DNA of 64,000 nt from Halomonas sp. PR-M31 (lineage in GTDB: Bacteria; Pseudomonadota; Gammaproteobacteria; Pseudomonadales; Halomonadaceae), in assembly GCF_001039575.1 (NCBI RefSeq), contig NZ_JIBT01000034.1:1-64000 (forward strand), written 5' to 3'. Below are positions 41,425 through 52,100 of the stretch, piece after piece. A program made the translations under genes and the position numbers. Every line of letters begins with the position of its first letter. Positions within the stretch are counted from its first letter, which is position 1. Below the pieces are notes generated by a model. It was not told the DNA's origin, did not search any database, and worked only from the letters and a program-made list of their open reading frames with translations.

Positions 41425-43008
41425 ATGTTCGGCAATCCACGCTTGTTTTACGCTGCGTTCGTTGTTCTTACCTTGATTATTGGCTTGGCGCTGGCGCTCT
41501 GGGCTCCTGCCTGGCTATGGTTGTGGCTGATTCTGCCGGCACTGGCAATAGTCGGCGCCCGAGATTTGCGCTCACGACACAATGTGCTGCGCAACTACCC
41601 GGTCGTCGGTCATCTACGCTACATGCTTGAATTCCTGCGCCCACAGGTGCGTCAGTACTTCTTCGAATCCAACACCAGCGGCCGACCGTTCAGCCGAGAG
41701 CAGCGCGACCTGATCAACGCCCGCGCCGACGGCGGCTCGGATACGTCGCCCTTCGGTACGCGTCGCGACGTGGAAAGCGCAGGGTACGATTTCATTCAGC
41801 ATTCCATGTCTCCTAAGAGCGTCGATAAGCGCTACGCTCGCATCACTGTTGGCGGCCCTCAGTGTACGGTCCCTTACGACTCCTCTCGTTTGAACATTTC
41901 CGCCATGAGCTTCGGTTCGCTGTCCGGCAATGCGGTCGCGGCCATGAACAAAGGCGCAAGGCTCGGCAACTTCGCTCAGGACACCGGCGAAGGCGCTATC
42001 AGCCCTTACCATCGCGAACACGGTGGCGACATTATCTGGGAAATCGCCAGCGCCTATTTTGGCTGTCGCAACAAAGACGGCTCCTTCAATCCGGAAGAGT
42101 TCGAGAAAAAGGCGCGCACCGAGCAAGTCAAGATGATCGAGATCAAGATCTCTCAGGGCGCCAAACCCGGCCACGGCGGCCTGCTGCCCGGGTCCAAGGT
42201 CAACAAGGAGATCGCCGAGACCCGTCAGATCGAAGTCGGTCAGGACTGCGCCTCTCCCGCCTCGCATCCGGAGTTCGACACCCCCACGGAGCTGCTTGAA
42301 TTCTTAGATTGCCTGCGCAAGCTGTGCGGTGGCAAGCCGGTAGGCTTCAAGCTGTGCCTGGGCAGGCGTTCGGAGTTCATGGGCGTCTGCAAGGCAATGC
42401 TGGACACCGGTATCTTGCCGGACTTCATCACCGTCGATGGCGCGGAAGGCGGCACCGGGGCGGCGCCCGCCGAGTTTTCCGACTTTATCGGCACTTATAT
42501 CAACGACGCGCTGCCCTTCGTGCACAATTGCCTGGTCGGTATCGGCAAGCGTGACGACATCGTCGTGATTGCCAGCGGCAAGGTGGCCTTCGGTTTCGAT
42601 ATGGTGGAAAAGATTGCCCTTGGCGCGGACATGTGCAATTCGGCGCGCGGTTTCATGTTTTCCGTGGGCTGCATTCAGGCGCTGCGCTGTCATACCAACA
42701 CCTGCCCTACCGGGGTCACCACCCAGGACCCGGCGCGAACCAAGTCCCTGGTGGTCGACGACAAGGCGGAGCGGGTGCGCAACTATCACGATGCCACGGT
42801 GCAGTCCTTCCTCGACATTACCGGCACCCTGGGCCTCGAGAGTCCTGATCAACTTACCCCGGAGCACGTCTTTCATCGCCTGATGCCCGGGCCGGCGCAA
42901 TCCTATGCCGCTATGCATCCCAAGGTCGAGGTGGGAGATTTTCTGCGAGACGTCATCCCCAAGACCTACGCTCAGGACTGGCAGCAGGCGGATGCGCGTC
43001 GTTTTTGA
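41425..43008 (+). CDS. FMN-binding glutamate synthase family protein
   Basis: A 527-residue protein with one or two N-terminal membrane segments (residues about 8-50) and a large FMN-binding barrel like the synthase domain of glutamate synthase. Typical blocks are ISAMSFGSLSGNAVAAMNKGA, GTGAAPAEFSDFIGTYI and VIASGKVAFGFDMVEKIALGADMCN; the cysteine run CIQALRCHTNTCPTG matches the GOGAT Fe-S region. It lacks the glutaminase domain and has no gltD partner, so it is not a complete glutamate synthase and its reaction is unknown. An FMN redox role at the membrane is likely. Confidence 0.87.
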   Translation: MFGNPRLFYAAFVVLTLIIGLALALWAPAWLWLWLILPALAIVGARDLRSRHNVLRNYPVVGHLRYMLEFLRPQVRQYFFESNTSGRPFSREQRDLINARADGGSDTSPFGTRRDVESAGYDFIQHSMSPKSVDKRYARITVGGPQCTVPYDSSRLNISAMSFGSLSGNAVAAMNKGARLGNFAQDTGEGAISPYHREHGGDIIWEIASAYFGCRNKDGSFNPEEFEKKARTEQVKMIEIKISQGAKPGHGGLLPGSKVNKEIAETRQIEVGQDCASPASHPEFDTPTELLEFLDCLRKLCGGKPVGFKLCLGRRSEFMGVCKAMLDTGILPDFITVDGAEGGTGAAPAEFSDFIGTYINDALPFVHNCLVGIGKRDDIVVIASGKVAFGFDMVEKIALGADMCNSARGFMFSVGCIQALRCHTNTCPTGVTTQDPARTKSLVVDDKAERVRNYHDATVQSFLDITGTLGLESPDQLTPEHVFHRLMPGPAQSYAAMHPKVEVGDFLRDVIPKTYAQDWQQADARRF

Positions 43009-43109
43009 AAGAGCGGCTGCTGTTTTGTACGACAGATCGTTTCCAAGCGCTGAGCCGACAAAACAGTCTTCAAATGTAGGGAAGTTTCATCGACCTGGAC
43101 GTCAGCCTC

Positions 43110-44006
43110 ATGAAAGCACGCATTTCATTGGCAAAGTATTGCTTACTGACAGCACTTTTGCTGCTGCTGAGCGCTTGCAGCGGCGAGCATGGTTTTCTCT
43201 CACCGGCGGGCCCGATTGCTCAGGCTCAACGGAATCATTTCCTTTCCATCATCGCTTGGATGATGGTAGTCATCGTGCCGCTGTTCGTGGCAGTGCCCAT
43301 CGTGCTGTGGAAATACCGCCTCGGCGGCTCTTCTTCCACCTATCGTCCCAACTGGGCCTCCTCATGGATTTTTGAGGTGCTGATATGGGGCATTCCGCTT
43401 ATCGTCGTCAGCGCGCTGAGCTGGAATTTGTGGATGCAGTCCCATGCTCTTGATCCCTACAGGCCTATCAAGAGTGACAACCCCACGCTCAACGTTCAGG
43501 TGGTCAGCCTGGACTGGAAGTGGCTTTTCATCTACCCAGACCAGCGAGTCGCGGCGGTCAACGAGCTGGTGCTGCCCGTGGATCGTCCGGTGCGCTTTCG
43601 CCTGACCAGCGAAACGGTCATGCAGTCCTTCATGATTCCGCGACTGGGCAGCCAGATCTATACCATGCCCGGCATGGTGACGGAGCTAAACCTGCTAGCG
43701 GACAGGACCGGCACCTTTCGCGGCCAGAACACCCAGTACAACGGCGAGGGGTTTCCCAAGCAGAAGTTCGATGCAAAGGTCATGGACGCGCAAGACTTCG
43801 ATGACTGGATCGCGCAGACGCGCCGATCCAGCCCTCCTCTGGACATGAGCGCCTACGAACAGCTCGCCAAGCGCTCGGTGCTGCCGTCGCCGCTATTATT
43901 CGGCGCCGTACCGGACAGATTGTTCGAGCGCGTCGTCTCGAGTACCAAGGGCGAGACTGAACTTACGCTGGGCAGCGCAGCCCCCACAAGCACACAAGGA
44001 GAGTGA
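43110..44006 (+). CDS. cyoA: Quinol oxidase subunit II (CyoA-like lipoprotein)
   Basis: Subunit II of a haem-copper quinol oxidase. The signal peptide ends in LLSAC (lipobox, Cys24), then two membrane segments follow (about residues 48-70 and 85-110). The periplasmic cupredoxin domain (VVSLDWKWLFIYPDQ, SFMIPRLGSQIYTMPGM, NGEGFPKQKFDAKV) lacks the CuA ligands (no CxxxC), so the donor is quinol, not cytochrome c. It begins the cyoABCD operon, with cyoB starting four bases after its stop. Confidence 0.9.
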   Translation: MKARISLAKYCLLTALLLLLSACSGEHGFLSPAGPIAQAQRNHFLSIIAWMMVVIVPLFVAVPIVLWKYRLGGSSSTYRPNWASSWIFEVLIWGIPLIVVSALSWNLWMQSHALDPYRPIKSDNPTLNVQVVSLDWKWLFIYPDQRVAAVNELVLPVDRPVRFRLTSETVMQSFMIPRLGSQIYTMPGMVTELNLLADRTGTFRGQNTQYNGEGFPKQKFDAKVMDAQDFDDWIAQTRRSSPPLDMSAYEQLAKRSVLPSPLLFGAVPDRLFERVVSSTKGETELTLGSAAPTSTQGE

Positions 44007-44010
44007 GCCG

Positions 44011-46103
44011 GTGGCCGACGACGTATTCAATCCATTCTGGCTGGGCAAGCTCGGCATCGAGTCGTTGCCCTTCGTTGGGCTGATAAAAGACCCTAACATC
44101 AACAGCGTGATCTCCGCGGGGGCAGCGAGCATGGCTGTCGCCGGCGCCCTGGCGGTATTGATACTGCTGACCTGGTTCGGCAAGTGGGGCACTTTCTGGC
44201 GCGACTGGCTGACTAGCCTTGACGCCAAGAAAATCGGCGTCATGTACATCGTCATCGCCCTGGTCATGTTGCTGCGGGCGGTCATCGAGGCCGGCGTCAT
44301 GCGCTCGCAGCAGGCGGTGGCGGTGAATGACCCCGGCATATTGTCGCCGCAGCATTTCGGTGAGCTGTTCAGCACCCACGGCACCATCATGATCTTCTTC
44401 ATGGCCATGCCCTTTCTGACCGGCGTCATCAACATCGTGGTGCCGCTTCAGATCGGTGCCCGGGACGTGCGCTTTCCCTTGCTCAACGCCATCAGCCTGA
44501 TGCTGACCGCCGCCGGCGCCATCCTGATCATGATTTCGCTTGTCATCGGCGAATTCTCCACCGGCGGCTGGAGCGGCTACCCGCCCTTCACGGGGCTTGC
44601 CTTCAACCCCGGAGTGGGCCCGGATTACTGGATCTGGGCGGTGACGCTGAGCTCCATCGCCTCCACCCTGTCTGGGCTCAATTTCGCCGTGACCATCTAC
44701 AAGCTGCGCGCACCGGGCATGAGCTGGTTTCGCATGCCGCTATTCACCTGGACGGCACTGTGCACCAGTATCCTGATGATATTCGCCATGATGCCGCTAA
44801 CGGTAGCCACCGGCATGCTGGCCCTTGATCGCTACGCTGGCTTCCATTTCTTCACCAATGATGCCGGCGGCAACATGATGAACTACGCCAATCTGTTCTG
44901 GCTCTTTGGCCACCCGGAGGTCTATATCGTCATCCTTCCGCCTTCGGCGTGTTCTCCGAGGTGTTTTCCACCTTTTCCGGCAAACGCCTCTACGGCTACA
45001 AATCTCTGGTCTTTGCCACCATGGCCATTGCCGTGCTCTCGTTTTGCGTGTGGGTTCACCACTTCTTCACCATGGGTCAGACCCCCAATCTGAACGCGGC
45101 CTTCGGCATTGCCACCATGCTGATCGGTGTGCCCACCGGGGTGAAGGTCTACGACTGGCTGCTGACCATGGTGCGCGGGCGCGTGCGCCTGACCACCTCG
45201 ACGCTCTTTTCTCTGATGTTCATGATCACCTTCGTCATAGGCGGCATGACCGGCGTCATCCTGGCCAACCCGCCGGTGGACTTCAATGTTCACAACTCCC
45301 TGTTTCTAGTGGCGCATTTTCACAACATGCTGATTCCAGGCACGCTGTTCGGCATGTTTGCCGCCTACTACTACTGGTTTCCCAAGGTGTTCGGTTTCCG
45401 TTTATCGGAAAGATGGGGGCGCATCTCATTCTGGTGCTGGTCCTTTGGTTTCTATCTTGCCTTCATGCCACTCTACGCGCTAGGCCTGATGGGCGCCGCC
45501 CGCCGCACCCAGGAGTGGTTCGAGCCTGCTTTCGAACCCTGGCTAATCGCGGCCCTGCTCGGCGCCGGTCTGGTGCTGCTGGGGGTGGCAAGCATGATCG
45601 TTCAGCTCTGGGTGAGCATTCGCGATCGGGACAGCACCCGGGTTCCCGGCGGCGACCCCTGGGACGGGCGCACCCTGGAATGGTCCGTGAGTGCACCGCC
45701 GCCGGAATACAACTTCGCCGTGGTGCCCAAGGTCAATGATCGCGATGCCTTTACCTGGATGAAGCAGCACGGTCTTGCCTATCAAATGCCGGCGCCCCAG
45801 GAGTACGAGGATATTCACATTCCCAAAAACAGTGTGGTGGCACCGATCATCGGCGCGGCCAGCGTGGCGCTAGGCTTTGCCCTGACCTGGCACATCTGGT
45901 GGCTGACCATTGCCTCTTTCGTGGCGATCTGGGCGGCGGTCATCGCCCGCAGCTTCTGCAGTGACACCGAGCAGCGGATTCCCGCCAGTCAGGTGCGCGA
46001 GGAGCACGAGCAGTGGCTGCGCGAAGTCAGCGCCTTGCCCAAGACCCCGCGTGAACAGGAAACCACCGCCGGCAATCTGGGTCTGGCTGAGGAGTTTGCA
46101 TGA
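44011..46103 (+). pseudogene. cyoB: Quinol oxidase subunit I (CyoB-like), frameshifted
   Basis: The catalytic haem-copper subunit. The first part has the membrane segments up to NLFWLFGHPEVYIVIL, where the His-Tyr crosslink motif lies. The frame breaks at CC (44938-44939). One more base gives LPAFGVFSEVFSTFSGKRLY and the second part, with WVHHFFTMGQ (CuB histidines) and LVAHFHNMLIPGTLFG (haem histidines). Repaired length is 697 residues. The quinol-site residues of E. coli CyoB seem partly changed: Arg71 and His98 kept, Asp75 and Gln101 replaced by Glu. A GTG at 44011 after AAGGAGAG is the start. If the frameshift is real, the whole oxidase is inactive. Confidence 0.87.
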
Positions 46104-46720
46104 GTTCTCGTCATCCGGGGATCAATCTCGGTGATACCGACCCCGCCACCCACCAGGTGGCCGAATCCGTGGTGTTCGGCTTCTGGATCTTTCTGATGAG
46201 CGACCTGGTGCTGTTTGCGCTGCTGTTCGCGACCTACGCGGCCACCAGTCAGCACGGCCTCGCCGGCGGCCCGACGCCCTCGGACATATTCGACCTCAAA
46301 TCGCCCTTCATCGAGACGATGTTACTGCTGGTCAGCAGCTTCACCTTTGGCATGGCGTCTTTGGCCTTGAAATATCGCCAGGATCGCGGCCGTCTCCTGC
46401 TTTGGCTGCTGGTGACCTTTGCCCTGGGGGCAGGGTTTGTCGCCATGGAGATCAACGACTTCGTGAGAATGGCAGGCGACGGCCAGACGCCGCAGCAAAG
46501 CGCCTATTTGTCGAGTTTCTTCGCCCTCGTCGGCACCCACGGATTGCACGTGAGCGCCGGGCTGATCTGGCTTGTGATCATGGTGATTCAACTCTTCGTC
46601 TTTGGCCTCACCCAGCAGGTCAAGATGCGCCTGATGCGCCTTGCCATCTTCTGGCACATGCTTGATGTGGTGTGGGTCTGCATCTTTACCTTCGTCTACT
46701 TGTTTGGAGTATCGCAATGA
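46100..46720 (+). CDS. cyoC: Quinol oxidase subunit III (CyoC-like)
   Basis: A 206-residue five-segment membrane subunit. Family marks are VFGFWIFLMSDLVLFALLFA, FIETMLLLVSSFTFGMASLA and FFALVGTHGLHVSAGLIWL. It stabilises subunit I of the haem-copper oxidase. It overlaps cyoB by four bases and cyoD by four bases, so the operon is translationally coupled. Confidence 0.93.
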   Translation: MSSRHPGINLGDTDPATHQVAESVVFGFWIFLMSDLVLFALLFATYAATSQHGLAGGPTPSDIFDLKSPFIETMLLLVSSFTFGMASLALKYRQDRGRLLLWLLVTFALGAGFVAMEINDFVRMAGDGQTPQQSAYLSSFFALVGTHGLHVSAGLIWLVIMVIQLFVFGLTQQVKMRLMRLAIFWHMLDVVWVCIFTFVYLFGVSQ

Positions 46721-47049
46721 GTCACCAGGGGCTGCCCATAAGCGAAGATGAGACCCTCAAGGGCGAATTTCGCGACTACTGCATTGGAGGCGTGCTCGCC
46801 CTGCTGCTGACGATGCTGGCCTTTGCTCTGGTTGCCTGGAACATATTCGAGTCCTGGAACCGTCTGATCTCGCTTTCTCTGCTGGCCATAATTCAGGTCA
46901 TCGTGCACTTTCGCTATTTCCTGCATATCGATTTGAGAAAATCGCACCGAGACGAGCTGCAGCTGATTCTCTTTACCGGTTTGATTCTTTTCCTGATGGC
47001 CGGGGGTACGGTTTGGATATTATGGAACCTGCACTTTCGTATGCTGTAA
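46717..47049 (+). CDS. cyoD: Quinol oxidase subunit IV (CyoD-like)
   Basis: A 110-residue subunit with three membrane segments. The pattern GEFRDYCIGGVLALLLTM, then IIQVIVHFRYFLHID is typical of CyoD. The ATG at 46717 overlaps the cyoC stop. No cyoE haem O synthase gene follows, so the haem type (o or another) cannot be read from this operon. Confidence 0.9.
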   Translation: MSHQGLPISEDETLKGEFRDYCIGGVLALLLTMLAFALVAWNIFESWNRLISLSLLAIIQVIVHFRYFLHIDLRKSHRDELQLILFTGLILFLMAGGTVWILWNLHFRML

Positions 47050-47089
47050 GAGGATGTTTGCAAAAACCCATTCCTGGTAGGAGTGATAC

Positions 47090-47542
47090 ATGGTTAAACG
47101 ACTGTTGATCGTGGCTCATGCGCCCTCGCCTAACACCTTGGCACTGCGCGAGGCGGCAGAACGCGGCGCGAGCCATTCCGACATTGAAAACGTCAAGGTG
47201 ACGGTAAAGGCGCCCCTGGAAGCAGGCCCCGATGATGTCCTGAACTGCGATGCCATCCTGCTCGGTACCACCGAAAACCTGGGCTACATGAGTGGCGCGC
47301 TAAAGGATTTCTTCGATCGCAGCTACTATCCGGTGCTGGAAGAAAAGCGGGGGCTGCCCTGCGCGCTTTATATCCGTGCCGGATTGGATGGCACCGGTAC
47401 TCGGCGGTCGGTGGAAAGCATCGTTACCGGACTGCGCTAGGAACCGCTGACATTGCGCGGCGAGTGGCAGGAAGTCTTCGTTGATCAGGTCGAGGAACTG
47501 GGTTTGACCATGGCCGCTGCCTTGGACAGCGGCATGATCTGA
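47090..47542 (+). pseudogene. Flavodoxin family protein (NAD(P)H-dependent oxidoreductase-like), in-frame amber stop
   Basis: A small FMN protein with the flavodoxin-like phosphate loop near the N-terminus (LLIVAHAPSPNTLALREA) and the conserved block AILLGTTENLGYMSGALKDFFDRSYY. A TAG at 47438-47440 interrupts the frame after 116 codons, directly after VTGLR. Downstream the same frame continues with EPLTLRGEWQEVFVDQVEEL and ends at a TGA at 47540-47542, which matches the family's C-terminus. A small in-frame deletion creating the stop, or a point mutation, is likely. It follows cyoD by 41 bases on the same strand with GGAG upstream. Confidence 0.75.
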
Positions 47543-47554
47543 TCGGAGGTGGAT

Positions 47555-48591
47555 TTACAGGCCTGCGCCGGAACCCCCCATTACTCCATTGCGCAGCGAC
47601 TGGGCCTTGTTCAATGAAGTGACAGCGTCCTCGGGAGAACCCGCCACCTCGCGCAGCGCACTCATCGACCCCAACAGCGCCGAGGCTTCGTAAGGTACGA
47701 GCACCTTTTCCCCCTCCTTCGCGATATTAGGCAGCGTCTTGATGTAGCTCTGGCCCAGCAGATAACCGATAACGGAACGCTTGTTCTCATCGGACTGACC
47801 GAGCGCCTCGAGTACCAGCGCGATCGAGCGCTTCTCCCCTTCGGCCCGCAGGATAGCTGATTCCTTGTCGCCCTGGGCGTTGAGAATGGCAGATTCACGT
47901 TGGCCCTGGGCCTTGGCGATCGCCGCTGACTTCTCGCCTTCTGCTTCCGTCACGGTGGCGCGTCGCTTACGTTCGGCGGCCATTTGCAGTCGCATGGCCT
48001 CTTCCACTTCCTCAGGCATGGAAATATCCTGCACCTCGACCCGGGAAATCTTCACTCCCCACTTGGAGGCGGGTTCCTCAAGCTCCGCCTGAATGGCGCT
48101 GTTGACCTCGGCACGGGACTCGAAAAGCTTGTCGAGTTCCATCTTGCCCACCACAGAACGCAAAGTGGTCTTGGCCAGCACCTCGACGGCCTGACTCATG
48201 TTTTCGACCTCATAAACCGCCCGTTTGGGGTCGATGACCTGGAAATAGAGGCGCCATTGATTCGCACCGTCACGTTGTCCGTGGTCACCACCGGCTGGCC
48301 GGGAAAGTCCATCACCGTTTCACGCCGATCGATACGCGTTTCTTCGCTGGTAATGGGAAAGTACTCATCGCCTTGGCGACGATACCGGATCATGGTGATT
48401 GGGCGCGCCTGCTCGATGAAAGGAATGATGAGATTGATGCCGCTTTCCAGCGTCCGATGATAAGAGCCTAGACGTTCGATCACCATGACTTCGGATTGGC
48501 GAACGACGACCAACCCTTTGACCAGCATGAGGATAGCAATGGCCGCTAGAATGACGGCCAGAATCAGGCCTGGAGAGATTCCCATATCCAT
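47555..48591 (-). pseudogene. qmcA: SPFH/band 7 family protein (QmcA-like), frameshifted
   Basis: A stomatin-type membrane scaffold protein. An N-terminal membrane anchor (SPGLILAVILAAIAILMLV) leads the SPFH domain, starting VVVRQSEVMVIERLGSYHRTL. The frame breaks at GG (48250-48251). One more base gives NGALYFQVIDPKRAVYEVEN, and the second part carries the coiled coil (AERKRRATVTEAEGEKSAAIAKA) and the C-terminal tail. Repaired length is 345 residues. It lies 34 bases after nfeD on the same strand, the standard NfeD-SPFH pair, which acts with membrane proteases. Confidence 0.87.
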
Positions 48592-48625
48592 GTAGATTTT
48601 CCTAAGATAGTGTAATTGAAAAGCG

Positions 48626-49069
48626 TTACTTCACGGCGGGTTTGACGACAGCCACTGTGCCTTCAAAACGCAGCAGCACGACTCGAATATTTTCTTCAGG
48701 GTCACTTTCATCCTCAAAGCGGGCGCGATAAAGATCGCCATTGATCTTGACGCTGATCGCCTGATCGAAATCTCGTCGCGTGGTAAAAAAGTATTGACCG
48801 ACCTCAGCCCCGGAACCGGTCGTACCGTAGCGCACACCCTTTGGAGAAAAGTGGGGGCGGATGAGGCGAATGACGATGGGAATGAGCACCCCTGCCAATA
48901 GCGCCAATACGATGGCTTGTATCGTGAAGCCGAATCCGAGATATGCCACCACCCCGGCACCGGCTGCGGCGAACGCTAGCGCCAGCAATACCAGCGCTCC
49001 GGAGGTAAGTTCCAGCAGTCCCAATATCAATGCTAATGCCAGCCAGCTATGTGCCACGGTCCATTGCAT
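48626..49069 (-). CDS. NfeD family protein
   Basis: A 147-residue membrane protein with two to three membrane segments (about residues 8-60) and a soluble C-terminal OB-fold domain (GSGAEVGQYFFTTRRDFDQA, then VKINGDLYRARFEDE, VVLRFEGTVAVVKP). It is the short-form NfeD that pairs with an SPFH protein, here qmcA just downstream. The ATG at 49069 is supported by AGAG upstream. Confidence 0.88.
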   Translation of the reverse strand: MQWTVAHSWLALALILGLLELTSGALVLLALAFAAAGAGVVAYLGFGFTIQAIVLALLAGVLIPIVIRLIRPHFSPKGVRYGTTGSGAEVGQYFFTTRRDFDQAISVKINGDLYRARFEDESDPEENIRVVLLRFEGTVAVVKPAVK

Positions 49070-49187
49070 CCTGTGCTCTCTTTATTACGGCCACGTTGAA
49101 TCCTATGATATCGGCAAGATGCCTACTCGACTTAAGCAGACTCGCGCAAGGACAGCACCTTGATCACGACAGCGATCCTGAACCTTC

Positions 49188-52100
49188 TTACAGCATATCG
49201 CCTGCTGCATTCATCCCAACCCCCACCAGACTGACGCTGTCACTCATTGGAACATCATCGTCACTGGCTGAGAGTCCCCCATCGAAAACTGCTTCGACGC
49301 CTTCGACAACGAACATGTTGTCGTTGTAGTCGTAGTTGATGCCGGTGTAATCCATGACCCCTAGATAGGTATTGGGAATCACGTTGCCGTCCGCCTCCAG
49401 GGCCTGAAACATCCTCACGGTATAGCCGCGCTCGATGCCTTCTGCATCAGCCGGTACCGTGCCGCCGCCAGAAGGGTTGAGAGCGGGGTCCGTGGACAGG
49501 TTGGCAACTTCGATACCGAAGATGTCGTTGCCAAGCCAGCTTTTGGGAATCTGCTCCCGGGTGATCGTCGCCGTGGCAAACTGACCGTCGTTCTTTGTGG
49601 GTAAAAGGGACTGGTTGTTGTCGCCGGCATGCTTGGACAGGATGATGTCGGCATTCTTGTTGCCGGGATTGTGAATCCCCAGGGTCGCCCCGCCGTCACC
49701 ATGGAAAGCGGCAATCTGAGTGATCTTGGCGGACTCGGAGCCGTCCGCAATCTTCCAGTAGCGCGACAGCACTTCATCGTCGTTGACGGGGCGATACAGA
49801 TCGAAGTCGTCGAGTACCGATCTCTGCCCGCCACCCTGGGTGCTCAACCCTTCGATCGCGTTGCCGAAACCGAAGACCTCCCATACTTCGTTGATATTGG
49901 GCTCCCAACCCCCTTCGTCCCGGGCCTGCCAGAAGCCCGCCAGTTGCACCTCGGCAACCGGTGTATCCGCGTCATTGGTAACCAATCGCAATGCACCCCC
50001 GAAGACGCCATCATCCGCATTGTTAGTCGGCGGCGTATAGACGTCGCGATCGAAAAGAATCTCGACCGTGACAGACTCCCCTGCTTCCAGGGTCAAATCG
50101 TTGAAGATATCCGGTTCTGTCAGCGCAAAGGGCCCGGTCAGATTCGCCTCGATGACCGATAGCTCCTCGATGCCTGTATTGCTGATCACGACGCTACCGC
50201 CCTCCTTGAAGTCGCGGTCCGGATTCGAGGCGCTATTGTTCTCCAGGTAGTTGAACTGCAGTCGATCGGGAAAATAGGCCGCATCGTTGCTCAGGATGGC
50301 AATCTGCGCATTCGAATCGTCCGGTGTGGTGTCCTGGGGCTGCTGGAGGATTTGCAGCTGATCGATGTTGGGTCCGGTTGCCGCAACGGCCTGAAAGCGT
50401 ACCGTATTGAGCCCCGAGACCAGTTCCGCCGGAATATTCAGCGTCTGCCAGATATTCCAGGCGTCGTCGTCAATTGTTTCGCTGGGCGGGGTGAAGGCAA
50501 AGGTGCCGATACTGGCACCATTGACGAACACTTCCAGCGGACGACGTGCGTCCGAGCCATTGGCGTAGCGTACCTGCAGCACCGACTCGCCGGCCTGATC
50601 GCCAGACAGCTCAAAGCCAAAGGTCAAAAAGTCCGCATTGGTAAAGCCAAAGTCTGCGTAGCCCCCGGCGATACTGTCCGTATCATCGGTATTGCCATCG
50701 ACGCCAAAAGACCCTGGGCGCAGACCGGTAGGCTGCAGCGACAGGCTCGACTCCGGGTTGGCCAGGGTACGAATTTCGATCTGCGCCTCCGCGCTATTGG
50801 CTATCGTGACCGAGGTGCCATCATCAGGAATATTGCCCTCGGCCTGGATGGTCAGAACCGGAACAAGCTCGCCATTATCGTCATCACCCGGCCCGTCGAT
50901 CACGCGGCCCGGGGTCGGATCGAGACGCACGACCTGGCTCTGGCCATTGCTACGATTCAGCGTCAAGAGATAAAGCTGGCCGGTCGCCGGGTTCTCGATG
51001 ATATCCAGCGGATCGATATAGCTGATCACGTTACCCTCCATATCCCGCAGCACGTCATCACCAATGACGTTGCCATCGGCATCGAGGGTGATCGAACGAA
51101 TGTCGTCGCCACCGGAGTACTCGGCGAACAACAGGTTACCTTGCAGGTTGCCGCCGAATACGCCGCTTGTGTATTCCGTCGCGCCATTGGGTGAGCGGTT
51201 CTCGCCTAGGGAGTAGGCTTCCTCGATGCGATAGTTGGCGTCCGGCTCTATCCCTGCCGGGTACCTGTCTACCTGGTTGATGTCGTTATCCGGCGTCGGG
51301 TTGCCGCCGTTGAGAATGTATTCGCCCCGCAGCTTGTTCGGGTGCCCGTAATAACCGCCTTCCTGAACCTTGAACAGGTAGTCGTCCTGCTTTTCGACGC
51401 CTTCAAAAAACTCGTTTTCAGGCGTGGCGGGATCGTCCGGCGTGTTACCGCCTGCGGCGGAACCGTTGGTGGGCACGTAAAGCGATCCATTGGAGTGCCA
51501 GACCAGATCGTAGGCGTTGCGCGTACCAGTGGCGAAGAGCTTGACCACCGCATCGTCGGTGAACGGGTCGTAGAAGCGCTCGAGGATATTGCCGGCGCCG
51601 TCCTGCACTGTGGCGGTGCCATTTTCGGCAAAGACCAGGAACTGGCCGTTATCCATAGGAATAGGCCCATTCTTGGGATAACCATCGGGATCATCGAAGC
51701 GGCGATTGAGCCCATCGCTGGGTAATGGCTCCGTGGAGACATCGAAGCCCGCTTCCGGTGCGTTTCGCGTAGGGTCGATCTCCATGACCGAGGCGTTCAG
51801 CAAGCGTTCCGGCCGTTCGCCCCAGGCACTATCCGGCTCGCCCATGGCGGTATTGGAGCCCTGGATCAAGTACAGCAGATGCGACGGCTCTTCCGGGTTG
51901 ATCGCGGCGTCATAATCCGGATTGGCTCGGAACTCAAGGCTATTGGTGACGTGATCACCGTTCGAGCGCGGCAGTCCGGTGATATAGGTTTCCGCCGTGC
52001 CGGCAAACTCGCCACCTTCTTCAAGCGTAATCTTGCTTACGCGCCCGCTGAAATCCGGCACGCCATTGTCTCGACCGGTAAGTGGAATGGGATAGTTGTC

